NCBI GenBank assembly: GCA_051155775.1
Contig: DAXETV010000017.1
Coordinates: 1-64,000, forward strand
DNA: 64,000 nt
Direction of reading: 5' to 3'
Source: CAYSCZ01 sp051155775
GTDB lineage: Bacteria > Bacteroidota > Bacteroidia > Cytophagales > Cyclobacteriaceae
The first letter of the stretch is position 1; the number at the start of each line of letters is the position of its first letter. The notes beneath the pieces are model-generated. The model searched no databases and was not told the DNA's origin. It was given only the letters and a program-made list of their open reading frames with translations. This document shows positions 1 through 8,194 of this stretch, in pieces. The position numbers and the translations under genes are program-made.

Positions 1-2
1 TG

Positions 3-383
3 TTGAATGGCCATTGGATAGTTTTTTTAATCGCTGCTACTGCAATAACCTCGCTTTCATTATTCTTTTTTTCCATGACAATTTTTAAAAGAAAGGTAAT
101 GAAAGTCAATATGGGTGATTCTTTGGCGTATAAAACAGACGTTTATATTAATGCTGCTATTATAAAATATATCATGTTAGGTGCTATTGGTTTTATCTCA
201 GTCTTCTCCGTGTATCTTTCAGAGCATCCGTTTTTCATGGTACTTTATTTGATTACTTTATTCTTATTATCCATCGACAGGCCATCTATAAATAAAATGA
301 GTACACATCTGGTTTTAAGCAAGAGTGAATCCAAAGAATTGAATAATCAAATGCATAACAATACCAATCAATCTGAGTTATGA
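3..383 (+). CDS. hypothetical membrane protein, 5' end cut by window
   Basis: The reading frame is open from the first bases of the window and has no convincing start (the only one is a TTG at position 3), so the gene probably begins upstream. The visible 126 residues hold three hydrophobic segments, at about residues 4-25, 52-68 and 72-90, and end in a polar Asn/Ser-rich tail, suggesting a small inner-membrane protein. I recognise no family. A separate promoter region of about 90 bp lies between it and the next gene. Confidence 0.5.
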   Translation: MNGHWIVFLIAATAITSLSLFFFSMTIFKRKVMKVNMGDSLAYKTDVYINAAIIKYIMLGAIGFISVFSVYLSEHPFFMVLYLITLFLLSIDRPSINKMSTHLVLSKSESKELNNQMHNNTNQSEL

Positions 384-471
384 GGAAAACTCTCAATAAA
401 ATTTCCCGTAATAGTTTTTGACTGTGTAAGTAGTTACATTAAATGTATAAACAAATAAATATATCATAACC

Positions 472-1083
472 ATGAGACAATTAACAATTTTAAGTTTAGC
501 AGTTGCATTTTTTTCTTTTGCTTTTATTAATCCGAAAGCAGTTAAAGAAACTTACAATGTGGATGTTAACGCAAGTACTATCGAATGGATAGGACGCAAA
601 GTATTGGGTGAGCATAATGGCACCATCAAACTAAAAGAAGGTAGCGTAGAGGTTGAGAAAAATACACTGATTGGTGGCACTTTTGTGATTGATATGAGTA
701 CAATCAATAATGAAGATCTTTCAGGAAATCAAAAAGGCAAATTAGAGGGGCATTTAAAATCTGATGACTTCTTTGGTGTAAAAAATTATCCTACTGCTAC
801 TATAGTTATTACCGAGGCTATTCCATACGGTAAGGCAAAAAAAGGAGAAACCATCCAGTATAAGATCGAGGGTAATCTTACGATAAAAGGTAAATCAAAA
901 GCAATAAAATTCCCTGCGGAGGTGATGGTTGACAATTCTAAGGTGGAAGCTCAGGCTGATATTACTGTTGATCGTTCAGAATACGATGTTAAATATGGTT
1001 CCGGGAGTTTCTTCGATAATTTAGGAGATAAAACTATATATGATGAGTTTGATGTGAAAGTAAATTTTGTGGCAAAGCGATAG
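472..1083 (+). CDS. YceI-like lipid/polyisoprenoid-binding domain protein, secreted
   Basis: A 203-residue protein with an N-terminal signal peptide (hydrophobic to about residue 20). The mature part reads as a YceI-type lipocalin-like barrel: it opens with the characteristic pattern of a predicted strand followed by STIEWIGRKVLGEHNGTI, then a middle block with DMSTINNEDL and LKSDDFFGVKNYPTATI, and ends in a strand-rich region with DRSEYDVKYGSGSFFDNLGD. These blocks are typical of the family, whose members bind isoprenoid or long-chain lipid ligands in the periplasm. The ligand cannot be told from sequence. It stands alone between a membrane protein and a convergent gene, followed by a strong terminator. 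Confidence 0.88.
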   Translation: MRQLTILSLAVAFFSFAFINPKAVKETYNVDVNASTIEWIGRKVLGEHNGTIKLKEGSVEVEKNTLIGGTFVIDMSTINNEDLSGNQKGKLEGHLKSDDFFGVKNYPTATIVITEAIPYGKAKKGETIQYKIEGNLTIKGKSKAIKFPAEVMVDNSKVEAQADITVDRSEYDVKYGSGSFFDNLGDKTIYDEFDVKVNFVAKR

Positions 1084-1105
1084 ATTGTGGTTAGTTTTTA
1101 TCAGG

Positions 1106-1137
1106 AAGGCTTCTCATTTTTGAGAAGCCTTTTTTAT
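1106..1137 (+). terminator. Rho-independent terminator after the YceI-like gene
   Basis: A perfect 10-bp stem (AAGGCTTCTC at 1106-1115 and GAGAAGCCTT at 1122-1131) with a 6-nt loop is followed by a T-rich run on the plus strand, 22 bp after the stop codon at 1083. The minus-strand gene that ends at 1139 has no matching T-run on its own strand, so I assign the terminator to the plus strand. Confidence 0.85.
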
Positions 1138-1138
1138 T

Positions 1139-2224
1139 TCACAGAATAATTCCAAAGCTAATGGCATTAAGTCCCGGACTACCATCAGGTCCACGGTTAT
1201 TTGCAAAAACTTCATTCAGGTCATAATTAACAAACACATCAAATCCCCTGTAGCCTAACTGTGCCCTTAAACCATACCTGAAATTATTAAGAAAAAAGCT
1301 TCCCTGGTCTTTGACTTTTTCCCGATCACTCCCGTCTTCGGCATAAACAAATTTTGTTTTACTTCCAAGTCTGTATCCGGCATATCCTCCGAGACCCATC
1401 CTGAAACCTAGTTTCTTATAGCGTTTAATGTTTACTTCACCGTGTTGGTCATCCTTTATTAAACGTTTTCCAGATCCAAAATCTAACATAGGCATAAAAG
1501 AAACATTAAAATATGAAGCATTGATTTTACTTTTTATAGCGTCTCTGGAATCTGTTATAAACTCGACGTTATCTTCTCCTTTTACAAGCCTAATTTGTTC
1601 GTCGTCAAACTTGAAAGTATACCAGGAGATGTTTGCCCCCCATTGAATAAAGAACTTTCCTGCTACAGGAGATTTCCAATTCGACATTAACTCAACATAC
1701 CATGAACCAAAAGGCTTGATACCATAGGGTTGATTGTTTGTTTCGGGAAATATCCCATCCTCCAACCAGTTATTGACTCCCAGCCCAAGGTTAAAAAAAT
1801 GTTCTGTTTGAGGCTTGTATTCTTCCACATATTTTTTATGGCTACTTTTTGACCAGTCAGTATTTTCATTAATATCGTCAATGTCTACAGTAACCTCAAT
1901 ATTTCCGAGCTTAACCCTTGTTTTTGAAATTTCCCGATCTTCAACCCTGATGGTGGTATCCTGCAAATACCTTTCCCCGGTTTGATCCTCTATTTTAAGG
2001 TAACTCGCGTTTTCTGCCGAATCTATAGAAAGCTTGAGATCGGTTATAATTTTATTCAGATCATACTGTTGGATGGTTTCCAGGTCTTCCTTGTCGCTTA
2101 GGTAAATTATTATTTGACTGTTGTTACCAAATCTTATGGTGATCGAATCCTGCTTAACTATGGCATGAGTTTTTACACTTGTTCCAAATATGATAATGAT
2201 GAATACAAACAATAACTTTTTCAT
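1139..2224 (-). CDS. secreted outer-membrane beta-barrel protein, third gene of an ECF sigma module
   Basis: 361 residues with a signal peptide (to about residue 21). Residues 22-135 are a polar region rich in Asp/Glu/Lys; the rest (from about 140) alternates aromatic and glycine-rich stretches such as FFNLGLGVNNWLEDG, GFRMGLGGYAGYRLGSK and LRAQLGYRGFDVFVNYDLNEV, the pattern of a PorT-like outer-membrane barrel. The C-terminal turn SPGLNAISFGIIL fits a final barrel strand. It starts 3 bp after the end of a membrane protein gene that itself follows an ECF sigma gene, so the three are probably one transcript and this may be the module's output or sensor. The specific function is unknown. Confidence 0.7.
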   Translation of the reverse strand: MKKLLFVFIIIIFGTSVKTHAIVKQDSITIRFGNNSQIIIYLSDKEDLETIQQYDLNKIITDLKLSIDSAENASYLKIEDQTGERYLQDTTIRVEDREISKTRVKLGNIEVTVDIDDINENTDWSKSSHKKYVEEYKPQTEHFFNLGLGVNNWLEDGIFPETNNQPYGIKPFGSWYVELMSNWKSPVAGKFFIQWGANISWYTFKFDDEQIRLVKGEDNVEFITDSRDAIKSKINASYFNVSFMPMLDFGSGKRLIKDDQHGEVNIKRYKKLGFRMGLGGYAGYRLGSKTKFVYAEDGSDREKVKDQGSFFLNNFRYGLRAQLGYRGFDVFVNYDLNEVFANNRGPDGSPGLNAISFGIIL

Positions 2225-2227
2225 TGC

Positions 2228-2953
2228 TTAATCTTTTAAATTTTTATCGTTGATATCTGTAATTTTCTTAATGCCATTATTGAATAGTTGATCTTTGGTT
2301 GCTCTGATATTTACCATCAGATCATCTTCAAGTAAGTACGCTGCTGAAGCAATCAGACTTTTAAGCACTTTATTTTCAGATTTTTTTTCTGGTTCTTCTA
2401 ACTCCTTTTTTTTATTTGAAGAACTGTAAATAATCAAGATGGCCGGTTGGTTTTCTTCTTCTGCTGCTTTTATACCATCATTTTTTACCACCTGGATTTC
2501 ATTTGTTTCCCATATGGGTTCATTAAAGAATCCCTTATTTTCCAGTTCACTGGTTAATTCAGTAATTCTGGTGGATACATCTTTTAATCCAGGAGATAAT
2601 TGAGCCGGTAAAGAAGGATTTAGTTCATTTAAAATTTTAGGAATTGATGATTTAGAAGTAACCATCATGGTATAATTATGGAAAATGGCAGGATGCTCAT
2701 AACTTTCTATAACCGGATGGTCTATGGCACTATTTATTGCCAACTGGTTTTTCTTGTTTATGTCAAAATGCTGATTGAATAGATATAATAGTAATCCAAC
2801 CAAGCCCACAGCAGCTGCCATTCTATACCAGAAAATATAAGGTGATTTTTTATTAACTAATGATCCTTCAAGCTTTGACCATGCGGCATCACTTGGTCGT
2901 ATCTCAGCTTGCTTTAGTTCATCACGAAACAATTTATCGATGGCATTATTCAT
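2228..2953 (-). CDS. putative anti-sigma factor-like single-pass membrane protein
   Basis: 241 residues. The N-terminal 38 residues contain the P-x-D-x-A-W-x-K-L-E motif (PSDAAWSKLEG) often found at the start of Bacteroidota membrane proteins paired with ECF sigma factors. One transmembrane helix follows at about residues 42-60, and the remainder is a low-complexity, Glu/Lys/Asn-rich periplasmic domain with no recognisable fold. The gene begins 2 bp after the sigma gene stops and ends 3 bp before the barrel gene. Function is inferred from position and topology: holding the sigma factor at the membrane. No ZAS (HxxxCxxC) motif is present, so if it is an anti-sigma factor it is not of the zinc type. 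Confidence 0.6.
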   Translation of the reverse strand: MNNAIDKLFRDELKQAEIRPSDAAWSKLEGSLVNKKSPYIFWYRMAAAVGLVGLLLYLFNQHFDINKKNQLAINSAIDHPVIESYEHPAIFHNYTMMVTSKSSIPKILNELNPSLPAQLSPGLKDVSTRITELTSELENKGFFNEPIWETNEIQVVKNDGIKAAEEENQPAILIIYSSSNKKKELEEPEKKSENKVLKSLIASAAYLLEDDLMVNIRATKDQLFNNGIKKITDINDKNLKD

Positions 2954-2955
2954 AT

Positions 2956-3525
2956 TTACATTACCTTCTTGGTTTCACAATTCATTGCTTTTATTTTTTT
3001 TTGTAAATACATCCTTGCTCTACTTAGTTGAGATTTAGATGTATTAATGTTTATTTCAAGTTTTTCAGCGATCTCCGCATGAGAAAATCCCTCAATGGCG
3101 TACAGGTTAAAAACCGCCTGGTAACCTGCTGGCATGCTCTGGACTAACTTGAATAAATCATCTACTACCAAATTATCGGTTATGTGGGTCAGGTCTGTCT
3201 CAGCATTTGCTTTTTCGATATCCACATTCAATGGCATGGATTTGTTCTTTCTTAAGTTGGAAAGGGCTTCATTAATGGTAATCTTCCGGATCCATCCTTC
3301 AAAATTCCCATCCCCCCTGTAATGGTCCAGTTTTTTAAATACTTTCAAAAAAGCCTGGACCATCACATCTTCGGCCTCTTGTTTATCTCTGGTATATCGC
3401 ATACATACTGCCAACATCTTTGGTGAATATCGATCATACAAAGCTTTTTGAGATTTACTTTCTCCCTTCAAGCAACGCTTAATAAGTTTTTCTTCTGTAT
3501 TTGATGATTTAGAAAGTATCTTCAT
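2956..3525 (-). CDS. RNA polymerase sigma factor, ECF (sigma-70) family
   Basis: 189 residues, the usual ECF length. Region 2 is at about residues 14-87, including YDRYSPKMLAVCMRY, the core-binding EDVMVQAFLKVFKKL and the -10-reading FEGWIRKITINEALSNLRK. Region 4 is at about 127-180, with the helix-turn-helix around EGFSHAEIAEKLEININTSKSQLSRAR. There is no sigma-1.1 or large region 3. It heads a tight three-gene set with a membrane protein and a barrel protein, the standard layout for an envelope-signal-responsive sigma factor, so autoregulation of the set is likely. Confidence 0.9.
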   Translation of the reverse strand: MKILSKSSNTEEKLIKRCLKGESKSQKALYDRYSPKMLAVCMRYTRDKQEAEDVMVQAFLKVFKKLDHYRGDGNFEGWIRKITINEALSNLRKNKSMPLNVDIEKANAETDLTHITDNLVVDDLFKLVQSMPAGYQAVFNLYAIEGFSHAEIAEKLEININTSKSQLSRARMYLQKKIKAMNCETKKVM

Positions 3526-3564
3526 TCATTATGAAGTAATTACCTGGTAGATGTAAAAAGTTGC

Positions 3565-3578
3565 CATGCGGTTGCATG
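3565..3578 (-). terminator. short perfect hairpin between pyrB and the ECF sigma gene
   Basis: CATGC-GGTT-GCATG is a perfect 5-bp inverted repeat, 10 bp beyond the pyrB stop. On the minus strand it is followed after 4 nt by TTTTT, so it could be a weak terminator for pyrB. It also lies about 40 bp upstream of the sigma gene and could be an operator. Confidence 0.35.
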
Positions 3579-3588
3579 AATAGAAAAA

Positions 3589-4512
3589 TTATTTTTTTCC
3601 TGCCAGCAGGTACAATATGGCCATTCTTACGGCTACACCGTTTTCAACCTGGTTAAGGATAATTGATTGCTCTGAGTCAGCCACATCACTACTTATTTCA
3701 ACACCTCTGTTGATAGGGCCCGGGTGCATAAGGGTGATATCTTTGCCTATACTTTTTAGTAATTTTTTATTGATGCCATAATATAAGCTGTACTCTCTCA
3801 AAGAAGGGAAATATTTAATCTTTTGTCGTTCTAATTGTATCCTTAAAATATTAGCGACATCGCACCATTCCAAAGCTTTTTTAACTTCTAACTCCACCTC
3901 AACACCTAACGATTTAATATATTTTGGAATTAGTGTGATCGGGCCGCTGACCATCACTTTTGCACCTAATTTGTTAAGTAAAAAAATATTTGATAATGCA
4001 ACCCTGGAGTGAAGGATATCTCCAATAATAGCCACTTTCAGGCCTTTTAAGCTTCCATACTTTTCAAAAATAGAATATCCATCTAATAGTGCCTGGGTCG
4101 GATGCTCGTGGGTTCCGTCACCTGCATTGATAATGGATGCTTTAATATGTTTGGATAGAAAGTGTGGTGCTCCCGGGCTGGGATGCCGCATCACTACCAT
4201 ATCCACTTTCATGGCTAATATATTGTTCAGCGTGTCTAATAAGGACTCACCCTTCTTCACTGAACTTGATGAGGAAGAAAAATTAATGACATCAGCACTT
4301 AAGCGTTTTTCGGCTATCTCAAAAGATAACCTTGTGCGTGTAGAGTTCTCAAAAAAAACATTGGCAACAGTGATGTCCCTTAATGATGGGACCTTTTTTA
4401 TGGGTCTGTTAATGACCTCCTTAAAATATTGTGCCGTTTCAAAAATAAGATTAATCTCATCCAGCTTTAGATCTTTTGTGCCTAATAAGTGTGGTGAACT
4501 AAGCTGACTCAT
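3589..4512 (-). CDS. pyrB: aspartate carbamoyltransferase, catalytic chain
   Basis: 307 residues, normal for the family. It joins carbamoyl phosphate to aspartate in the second step of UMP synthesis. The phosphate-binding motif is FENSTRTRLSFE (about residues 53-64), followed by SSSSVKKGESLLDT, the RHPSPGAP and GDGTHEHPTQALLD blocks of the substrate site, and MHPGPINRGVEI near the C-terminus. It overlaps the end of pyrR by 4 bp (ATGA), so the two are translationally coupled. No regulatory chain (pyrI) gene follows, in keeping with an unregulated catalytic trimer. Confidence 0.97.
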   Translation of the reverse strand: MSQLSSPHLLGTKDLKLDEINLIFETAQYFKEVINRPIKKVPSLRDITVANVFFENSTRTRLSFEIAEKRLSADVINFSSSSSSVKKGESLLDTLNNILAMKVDMVVMRHPSPGAPHFLSKHIKASIINAGDGTHEHPTQALLDGYSIFEKYGSLKGLKVAIIGDILHSRVALSNIFLLNKLGAKVMVSGPITLIPKYIKSLGVEVELEVKKALEWCDVANILRIQLERQKIKYFPSLREYSLYYGINKKLLKSIGKDITLMHPGPINRGVEISSDVADSEQSIILNQVENGVAVRMAILYLLAGKK

Positions 4513-5060
4513 TGAGATATTTTTTCAATTAACCATATTTGATCTTCTCCTTTATCCTGTTCTTTTAATTGTACCGATACTTTTTGATAGCCCATGGTAT
4601 TGACTTTCATACCGGAATAATTTGCTTCTATTGGGATTTCGCGGCTATACAGCCTATCAATCAATACCAGTAATTCAACCTTTCTCGGGCGGCCATAAGA
4701 ATTCATCGCATCCAGTGCTGCCCTTACTGATCTTCCTGTGTATATAACATCATCGATTAAGATGACGATCCGCTCTTCAAGCAGAAAAGGTATATAGGTT
4801 TGGTTTGCTTTTAAGGGGATTTCACGTCTTCTGAAATCGTCACGATAAAATGTAATATCCAGAAGACCGTTTTTGATTTTAGTTCCAGCATAGGCTTCCA
4901 ATCTTTTGGCTATTCTGTCGGCCAGGAATATCCCCCTGGGTTGAAGGCCAATAACAGCAATCTCCTCTAGCTCATCACCATAGTTCTCTAATAATTGTTG
5001 GGTGAGCCTATCTATGGTTAGATTTAAATGAAAGCTGTCAAATAATAGCTTCTTATGCAT
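4509..5060 (-). CDS. pyrR: PyrR: bifunctional pyrimidine operon regulator / uracil phosphoribosyltransferase
   Basis: From the ATG at 5058-5060 the protein is 183 residues, the usual PyrR length. The PRPP-binding signature VILIDDVIYTGRSVRAALDA is present, with the family's GLQPRGIFLADRI and RGIPL-like block (here RREIPLKANQTYIP). PyrR proteins bind pyr mRNA or regulate pyrimidine genes and also have uracil phosphoribosyltransferase activity. The frame can be extended to a TTG at 5081, but a TATCTTTG promoter element would then lie inside the coding region, so I prefer the ATG. It overlaps pyrB by 4 bp. Its start codon lies inside one arm of a perfect inverted repeat. Confidence 0.93.
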   Translation of the reverse strand: MHKKLLFDSFHLNLTIDRLTQQLLENYGDELEEIAVIGLQPRGIFLADRIAKRLEAYAGTKIKNGLLDITFYRDDFRRREIPLKANQTYIPFLLEERIVILIDDVIYTGRSVRAALDAMNSYGRPRKVELLVLIDRLYSREIPIEANYSGMKVNTMGYQKVSVQLKEQDKGEDQIWLIEKISQ

Positions 5061-5085
5061 TGCATGGCAAAGATAATGCAATGCA
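5056..5085 (-). promoter_or_regulatory. perfect 10-bp inverted repeat over the pyrR start and promoter element
   Basis: TGCATTGCAT (5056-5065) and ATGCAATGCA (5076-5085) are exact reverse complements separated by 10 bp. The spacer holds GGCAAAGATA, the complement of a TATCTTTG -7 element, and the pyrR ATG (5058-5060) is in the left arm. It could be a DNA operator wrapped around a promoter, or, in an upstream-initiated transcript, an RNA stem that hides the start codon. No T-run follows, so it is not an intrinsic terminator. Confidence 0.65.
5068..5075 (-). promoter_or_regulatory. Bacteroidota-type -7 promoter element TATCTTTG for pyrR-pyrB
   Basis: The minus strand reads TATCTTTG, an exact match to the TAnnTTTG consensus, ending 7 nt before the pyrR ATG. 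I see no convincing -33 TTTG at the right spacing. If used, the transcript would be nearly leaderless. Confidence 0.5.
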
Positions 5086-5087
5086 AA

Positions 5088-6671
5088 TTATTGGTATTTA
5101 ATCTTGTTGATATAAAAAACTTTCCGATCGTTATTGGGGCTTTCTATCTCTGTATTTCTTATGTGCTGGGCGCCATAAACATAGAATGTTTTTTCATACC
5201 AAAATTTAATTTCTTCAGAGGTGTTATAAGCTTCATAAGCTAGTTCATCATCTTTGTATTTAAGTTTGATAGGATTTGAACTTTTATCTTCAAGGATTTT
5301 ATTGCCCTGTACAACTTTAGACTTTATCTCATCATCTTCAACATATACCAGCACTAATCGATCATCTTCCCTGCTTATTTCCACAAAATTTTTAAGTGTA
5401 AGGGTTTCGATATCACTGAGTTCAAAACTATGATCCCATAGCAAGTTACCGTTTCTGTCAAATCCTACCACCACCGCATGGGTATATTCATATTCCTGAA
5501 GCATGTATGTACTATTATCGTATACACTGTTTCTGTAAAAAGGGCGACTCGATGCTGCCAAAGCACCTCCATTGTAGATATTGTTATGCCGGTACTTAGG
5601 ATAATATGCTTCCCCAATAAGGATATACTGACCATTCTGTTCAAACATCTCATGGATCATTAGGCGGTAGTTAAACTTTAATCTTTTACCCTTTTCCTTT
5701 CTTCTTTTCACCTTTTTCTTGATTCGCTTTTCCCTTTTTTCCTTCATATATCCGAAAAAATTATCCAGGTCTCCGTAATTATAATACCTTATGAAATTTT
5801 GCTTACCATTGATTAATTGCGCTATATACAATCCCCTGGAATACTTTGAACGCTTATGCGTATAGGTGCCAGCCACATACTGTCTGCCTCTTTCAAAACT
5901 TGTGGTAGAAGCATCTATCAAGCTGGTTTCTGTATCCGGTATTAATCTTTTATTGATGATTAAATCCCCATTTTCAGCAAAGGTCCTTATGGATGTTGAA
6001 GTTCTTTTATCAAAGATCTCCTCTGACATCACTATATTGGCAAGTTTTTTTTCATCATCAACCACCAAATCAAGGATTTCATTATCTTCTTTATAAAAAC
6101 CAGGCAGTACCTGAGGCACAAGCGAATTCAGATCAAATTTGATTAAGACTGGTTTGGAATTTACATTACCACCAAAGAATAATGAATTTCCAACAACCTC
6201 AAATTCAGATAACTCAACGGGGATAACCGTGGTCACTTTGTAGTTGGTCGTGTCCCCGGTAAAAGCATCAAAGATGGTGACAGCTAGTGCCTCCGGCCTG
6301 AATTGAGAGACATTAAACAGCACATAATACTTCCCGTCAAGATAATCATAACCTCTGAGTGTATAATTTCCGGGGAATTCGTAAAACCTTGTCCATACCC
6401 TATGCATGGACGTATCTACAAGATTGATTTCCCACTTATTACCAGTGTTACCCCGATCATCGGTTTTATGTAAAAATAACAGCCCATTTTCACCACCTGA
6501 TATAATCATATATTGATCATCCAGGTTATCGGTTTCAAATTCTATTCTTTGTGGTTGTTGAATGAACGCTGATTCTTTTATTTCATCCTTTTTATTTTTT
6601 TGGCCATAAGCCTGGATAAAGGCAAGAAAAATAAAAACTATTAATAACGTACCCCATTTATTAGTGATCAT
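5088..6671 (-). CDS. secreted hypothetical protein, 527 residues, possible beta-propeller
   Basis: It starts with a signal peptide (MITNKWGTLL onward, likely cleaved after about residue 23). The mature protein has repeated strand-turn-strand segments such as LFFGGNVNSKPVLIKFD, YVAGTYTHKRSKYSRGLY and YILIGEAYYPKYR, spaced about 45-60 residues apart, which suggests a propeller-like fold. Residues about 310-332 are an extraordinarily basic stretch, almost all Lys, Arg and Glu. The gene is 5 bp after the EVE gene and about 27 bp before the pyrR ATG. I do not recognise the family and cannot assign a function. Confidence 0.65.
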   Translation of the reverse strand: MITNKWGTLLIVFIFLAFIQAYGQKNKKDEIKESAFIQQPQRIEFETDNLDDQYMIISGGENGLLFLHKTDDRGNTGNKWEINLVDTSMHRVWTRFYEFPGNYTLRGYDYLDGKYYVLFNVSQFRPEALAVTIFDAFTGDTTNYKVTTVIPVELSEFEVVGNSLFFGGNVNSKPVLIKFDLNSLVPQVLPGFYKEDNEILDLVVDDEKKLANIVMSEEIFDKRTSTSIRTFAENGDLIINKRLIPDTETSLIDASTTSFERGRQYVAGTYTHKRSKYSRGLYIAQLINGKQNFIRYYNYGDLDNFFGYMKEKREKRIKKKVKRRKEKGKRLKFNYRLMIHEMFEQNGQYILIGEAYYPKYRHNNIYNGGALAASSRPFYRNSVYDNSTYMLQEYEYTHAVVVGFDRNGNLLWDHSFELSDIETLTLKNFVEISREDDRLVLVYVEDDEIKSKVVQGNKILEDKSSNPIKLKYKDDELAYEAYNTSEEIKFWYEKTFYVYGAQHIRNTEIESPNNDRKVFYINKIKYQ

Positions 6672-6676
6672 AAATA

Positions 6677-7084
6677 TTAAGTTCCACCTTTTTCGATTAT
6701 AATATCAAACGCTTCTTTTTCTACCGGTTGAACTGAAAGCCTTGAATTTTTAACCAGTACCATATCAGATAGTCTATCATCTGCTTTAATTTCTTTTAGT
6801 GTAACCGGATTATTTAGTTTCATTTTTGGCACTACGTCTACCACAACCCAACGTTCATCATCAATTGTTGGGTCAGGGTAATGTTCACTTACCACCTCTG
6901 CCACGCCTACCACTGATTTTTCATTAACGCTGTGGTAAAATAATGCGAGGTCACCAACAGCCATTTTCTTAAGGTTGTTTCTGGCCTGATAATTTCTCAC
7001 GCCATCCCAGTGGTCTTTCCCAAGATTGGTGAAATCATCCCATGAGTAAGTGTTAGGTTCAGTTTTTATAAGCCAATATTTCAT
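6677..7084 (-). CDS. EVE domain protein (PUA-like fold)
   Basis: About 135 residues from the ATG at 7082-7084, which gives the typical start MKYWLIKTEPNTYSWDDF. The rest matches a single EVE domain: DHWDGVRNYQARNNLKKM, GDLALFYHSVNEKSVVGVAEV, and SVQPVEKEAFDIIIEKGG at the end. EVE domains have a PUA-like fold with an aromatic cage and are thought to bind modified bases in nucleic acid. No partner domain is fused. It is the first gene of a co-oriented run with the 527-residue protein, pyrR and pyrB. Confidence 0.92.
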   Translation of the reverse strand: MKYWLIKTEPNTYSWDDFTNLGKDHWDGVRNYQARNNLKKMAVGDLALFYHSVNEKSVVGVAEVVSEHYPDPTIDDERWVVVDVVPKMKLNNPVTLKEIKADDRLSDMVLVKNSRLSVQPVEKEAFDIIIEKGGT

Positions 7085-7177
7085 ATACAAGGAGTAAACT
7101 ATCTGAAATTATTATACTGATTATAATTAAATGTGTTATATGGATAACCTTTAGATTTTCTAAGAGGTTTTAGAACC

Positions 7178-8194
7178 ATGAGCATTAAAAAAATCCTGAT
7201 CATTCAATCATCTTCCCCGGTGGGAGTTTTGCTATCTACTCCAATTATTCGATGCATTACAACACAATTAAGTGATGTGACACTCCATTTTCTTACTAAA
7301 AATAGCAACAAAGAAATACTCCAGGGAAATCCTTATCTGGATAAAGTCATTACAATGAAAGGCAATATACTGAACCAGTCTAAAAAATTGAGAGAAGAAC
7401 ATTATGATCATGTAATAGATCTTGAAAATACCGCTTATTCATATTTGATCAAAAAGTACATAAGTAGTGATACATTTACTATTAGAAATAACCGCTTCAA
7501 AGAATGGATGTTCATTAATTTCAAAATTAATAAGCTGGACAATCAGCATCTGGTTAAGCGATACTTCGATCTTATTATCAGTTTGAATGTAAAAGAAGAT
7601 AACCTGGGACTAGATTATTTTATTCCGGAGAAAGATCATGTTGAGTTAGAATGGTTGCCGAAAGCTTATAGAAAAGAATTCTATGCCCTGGTTATTAGTG
7701 GTGAATATTACACTAACAAACTGCCAACAGAAAGACTGATAGAATTATGCGATAAGATCAATAAACCAATTATTATATTAGGAGGAAAGGAAGATAATAA
7801 AACAGGTGAGGAGATAGAAGCCTTTTTTAAACGTTATCAATCATCTGAAGCCCATGAAGAATCATTAAAGAAACTCAACAAGAAGGCAATTGTATTCAAT
7901 AGCTGTGGTAAATTTAGTTTAAACCAACAAGCTTCTATTCTTAAACAATCAAGTGCAGTATTTACACATGATACATTGCTTATGCATATTGCCACAGCTT
8001 TTAAGAAGCAAATTTTTTCTACCTGGGGAAATACTGTTCCTTCTTTTGGGAAGTATCCTTATCAAACAAAGTTCACTATTTTTGAGAACAATAAAATTGA
8101 TTGTAGACCATGCAGCAGTACTGGTTTTTCTAAGTGCCCCAGAGGACATTTTAAGTGTATGAAGGAGGTGCCGTTTGATTTTTATCTACCATGA
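7178..8194 (+). CDS. glycosyltransferase family 9 (heptosyltransferase-like)
   Basis: 338 residues with the GT-B fold pattern of GT9: an N-terminal KKILIIQSSSPVGVLLSTPII nucleotide-sugar-independent half, a linker, and a C-terminal donor-binding half with AVFTHDTLLMHIATAFKKQIFSTWGNT. The C-terminus carries a Cys-rich patch, CRPCSSTGFSKCPRGHFKC, typical of Bacteroidota GT9 proteins. Family members transfer sugars, often heptose, to lipopolysaccharide core at the cytoplasmic face. It overlaps the next gene by 4 bp (ATGA), so the two are coupled. Confidence 0.9.
   Translation: MSIKKILIIQSSSPVGVLLSTPIIRCITTQLSDVTLHFLTKNSNKEILQGNPYLDKVITMKGNILNQSKKLREEHYDHVIDLENTAYSYLIKKYISSDTFTIRNNRFKEWMFINFKINKLDNQHLVKRYFDLIISLNVKEDNLGLDYFIPEKDHVELEWLPKAYRKEFYALVISGEYYTNKLPTERLIELCDKINKPIIILGGKEDNKTGEEIEAFFKRYQSSEAHEESLKKLNKKAIVFNSCGKFSLNQQASILKQSSAVFTHDTLLMHIATAFKKQIFSTWGNTVPSFGKYPYQTKFTIFENNKIDCRPCSSTGFSKCPRGHFKCMKEVPFDFYLP

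Noticed and set aside
4127..4507. Long plus-strand frame opposite pyrB
   Set aside because: It lies antisense to a clear enzyme gene; its peptide has no recognisable domain. The same applies to other long frames opposite hslU, the ABC operon and glnN.
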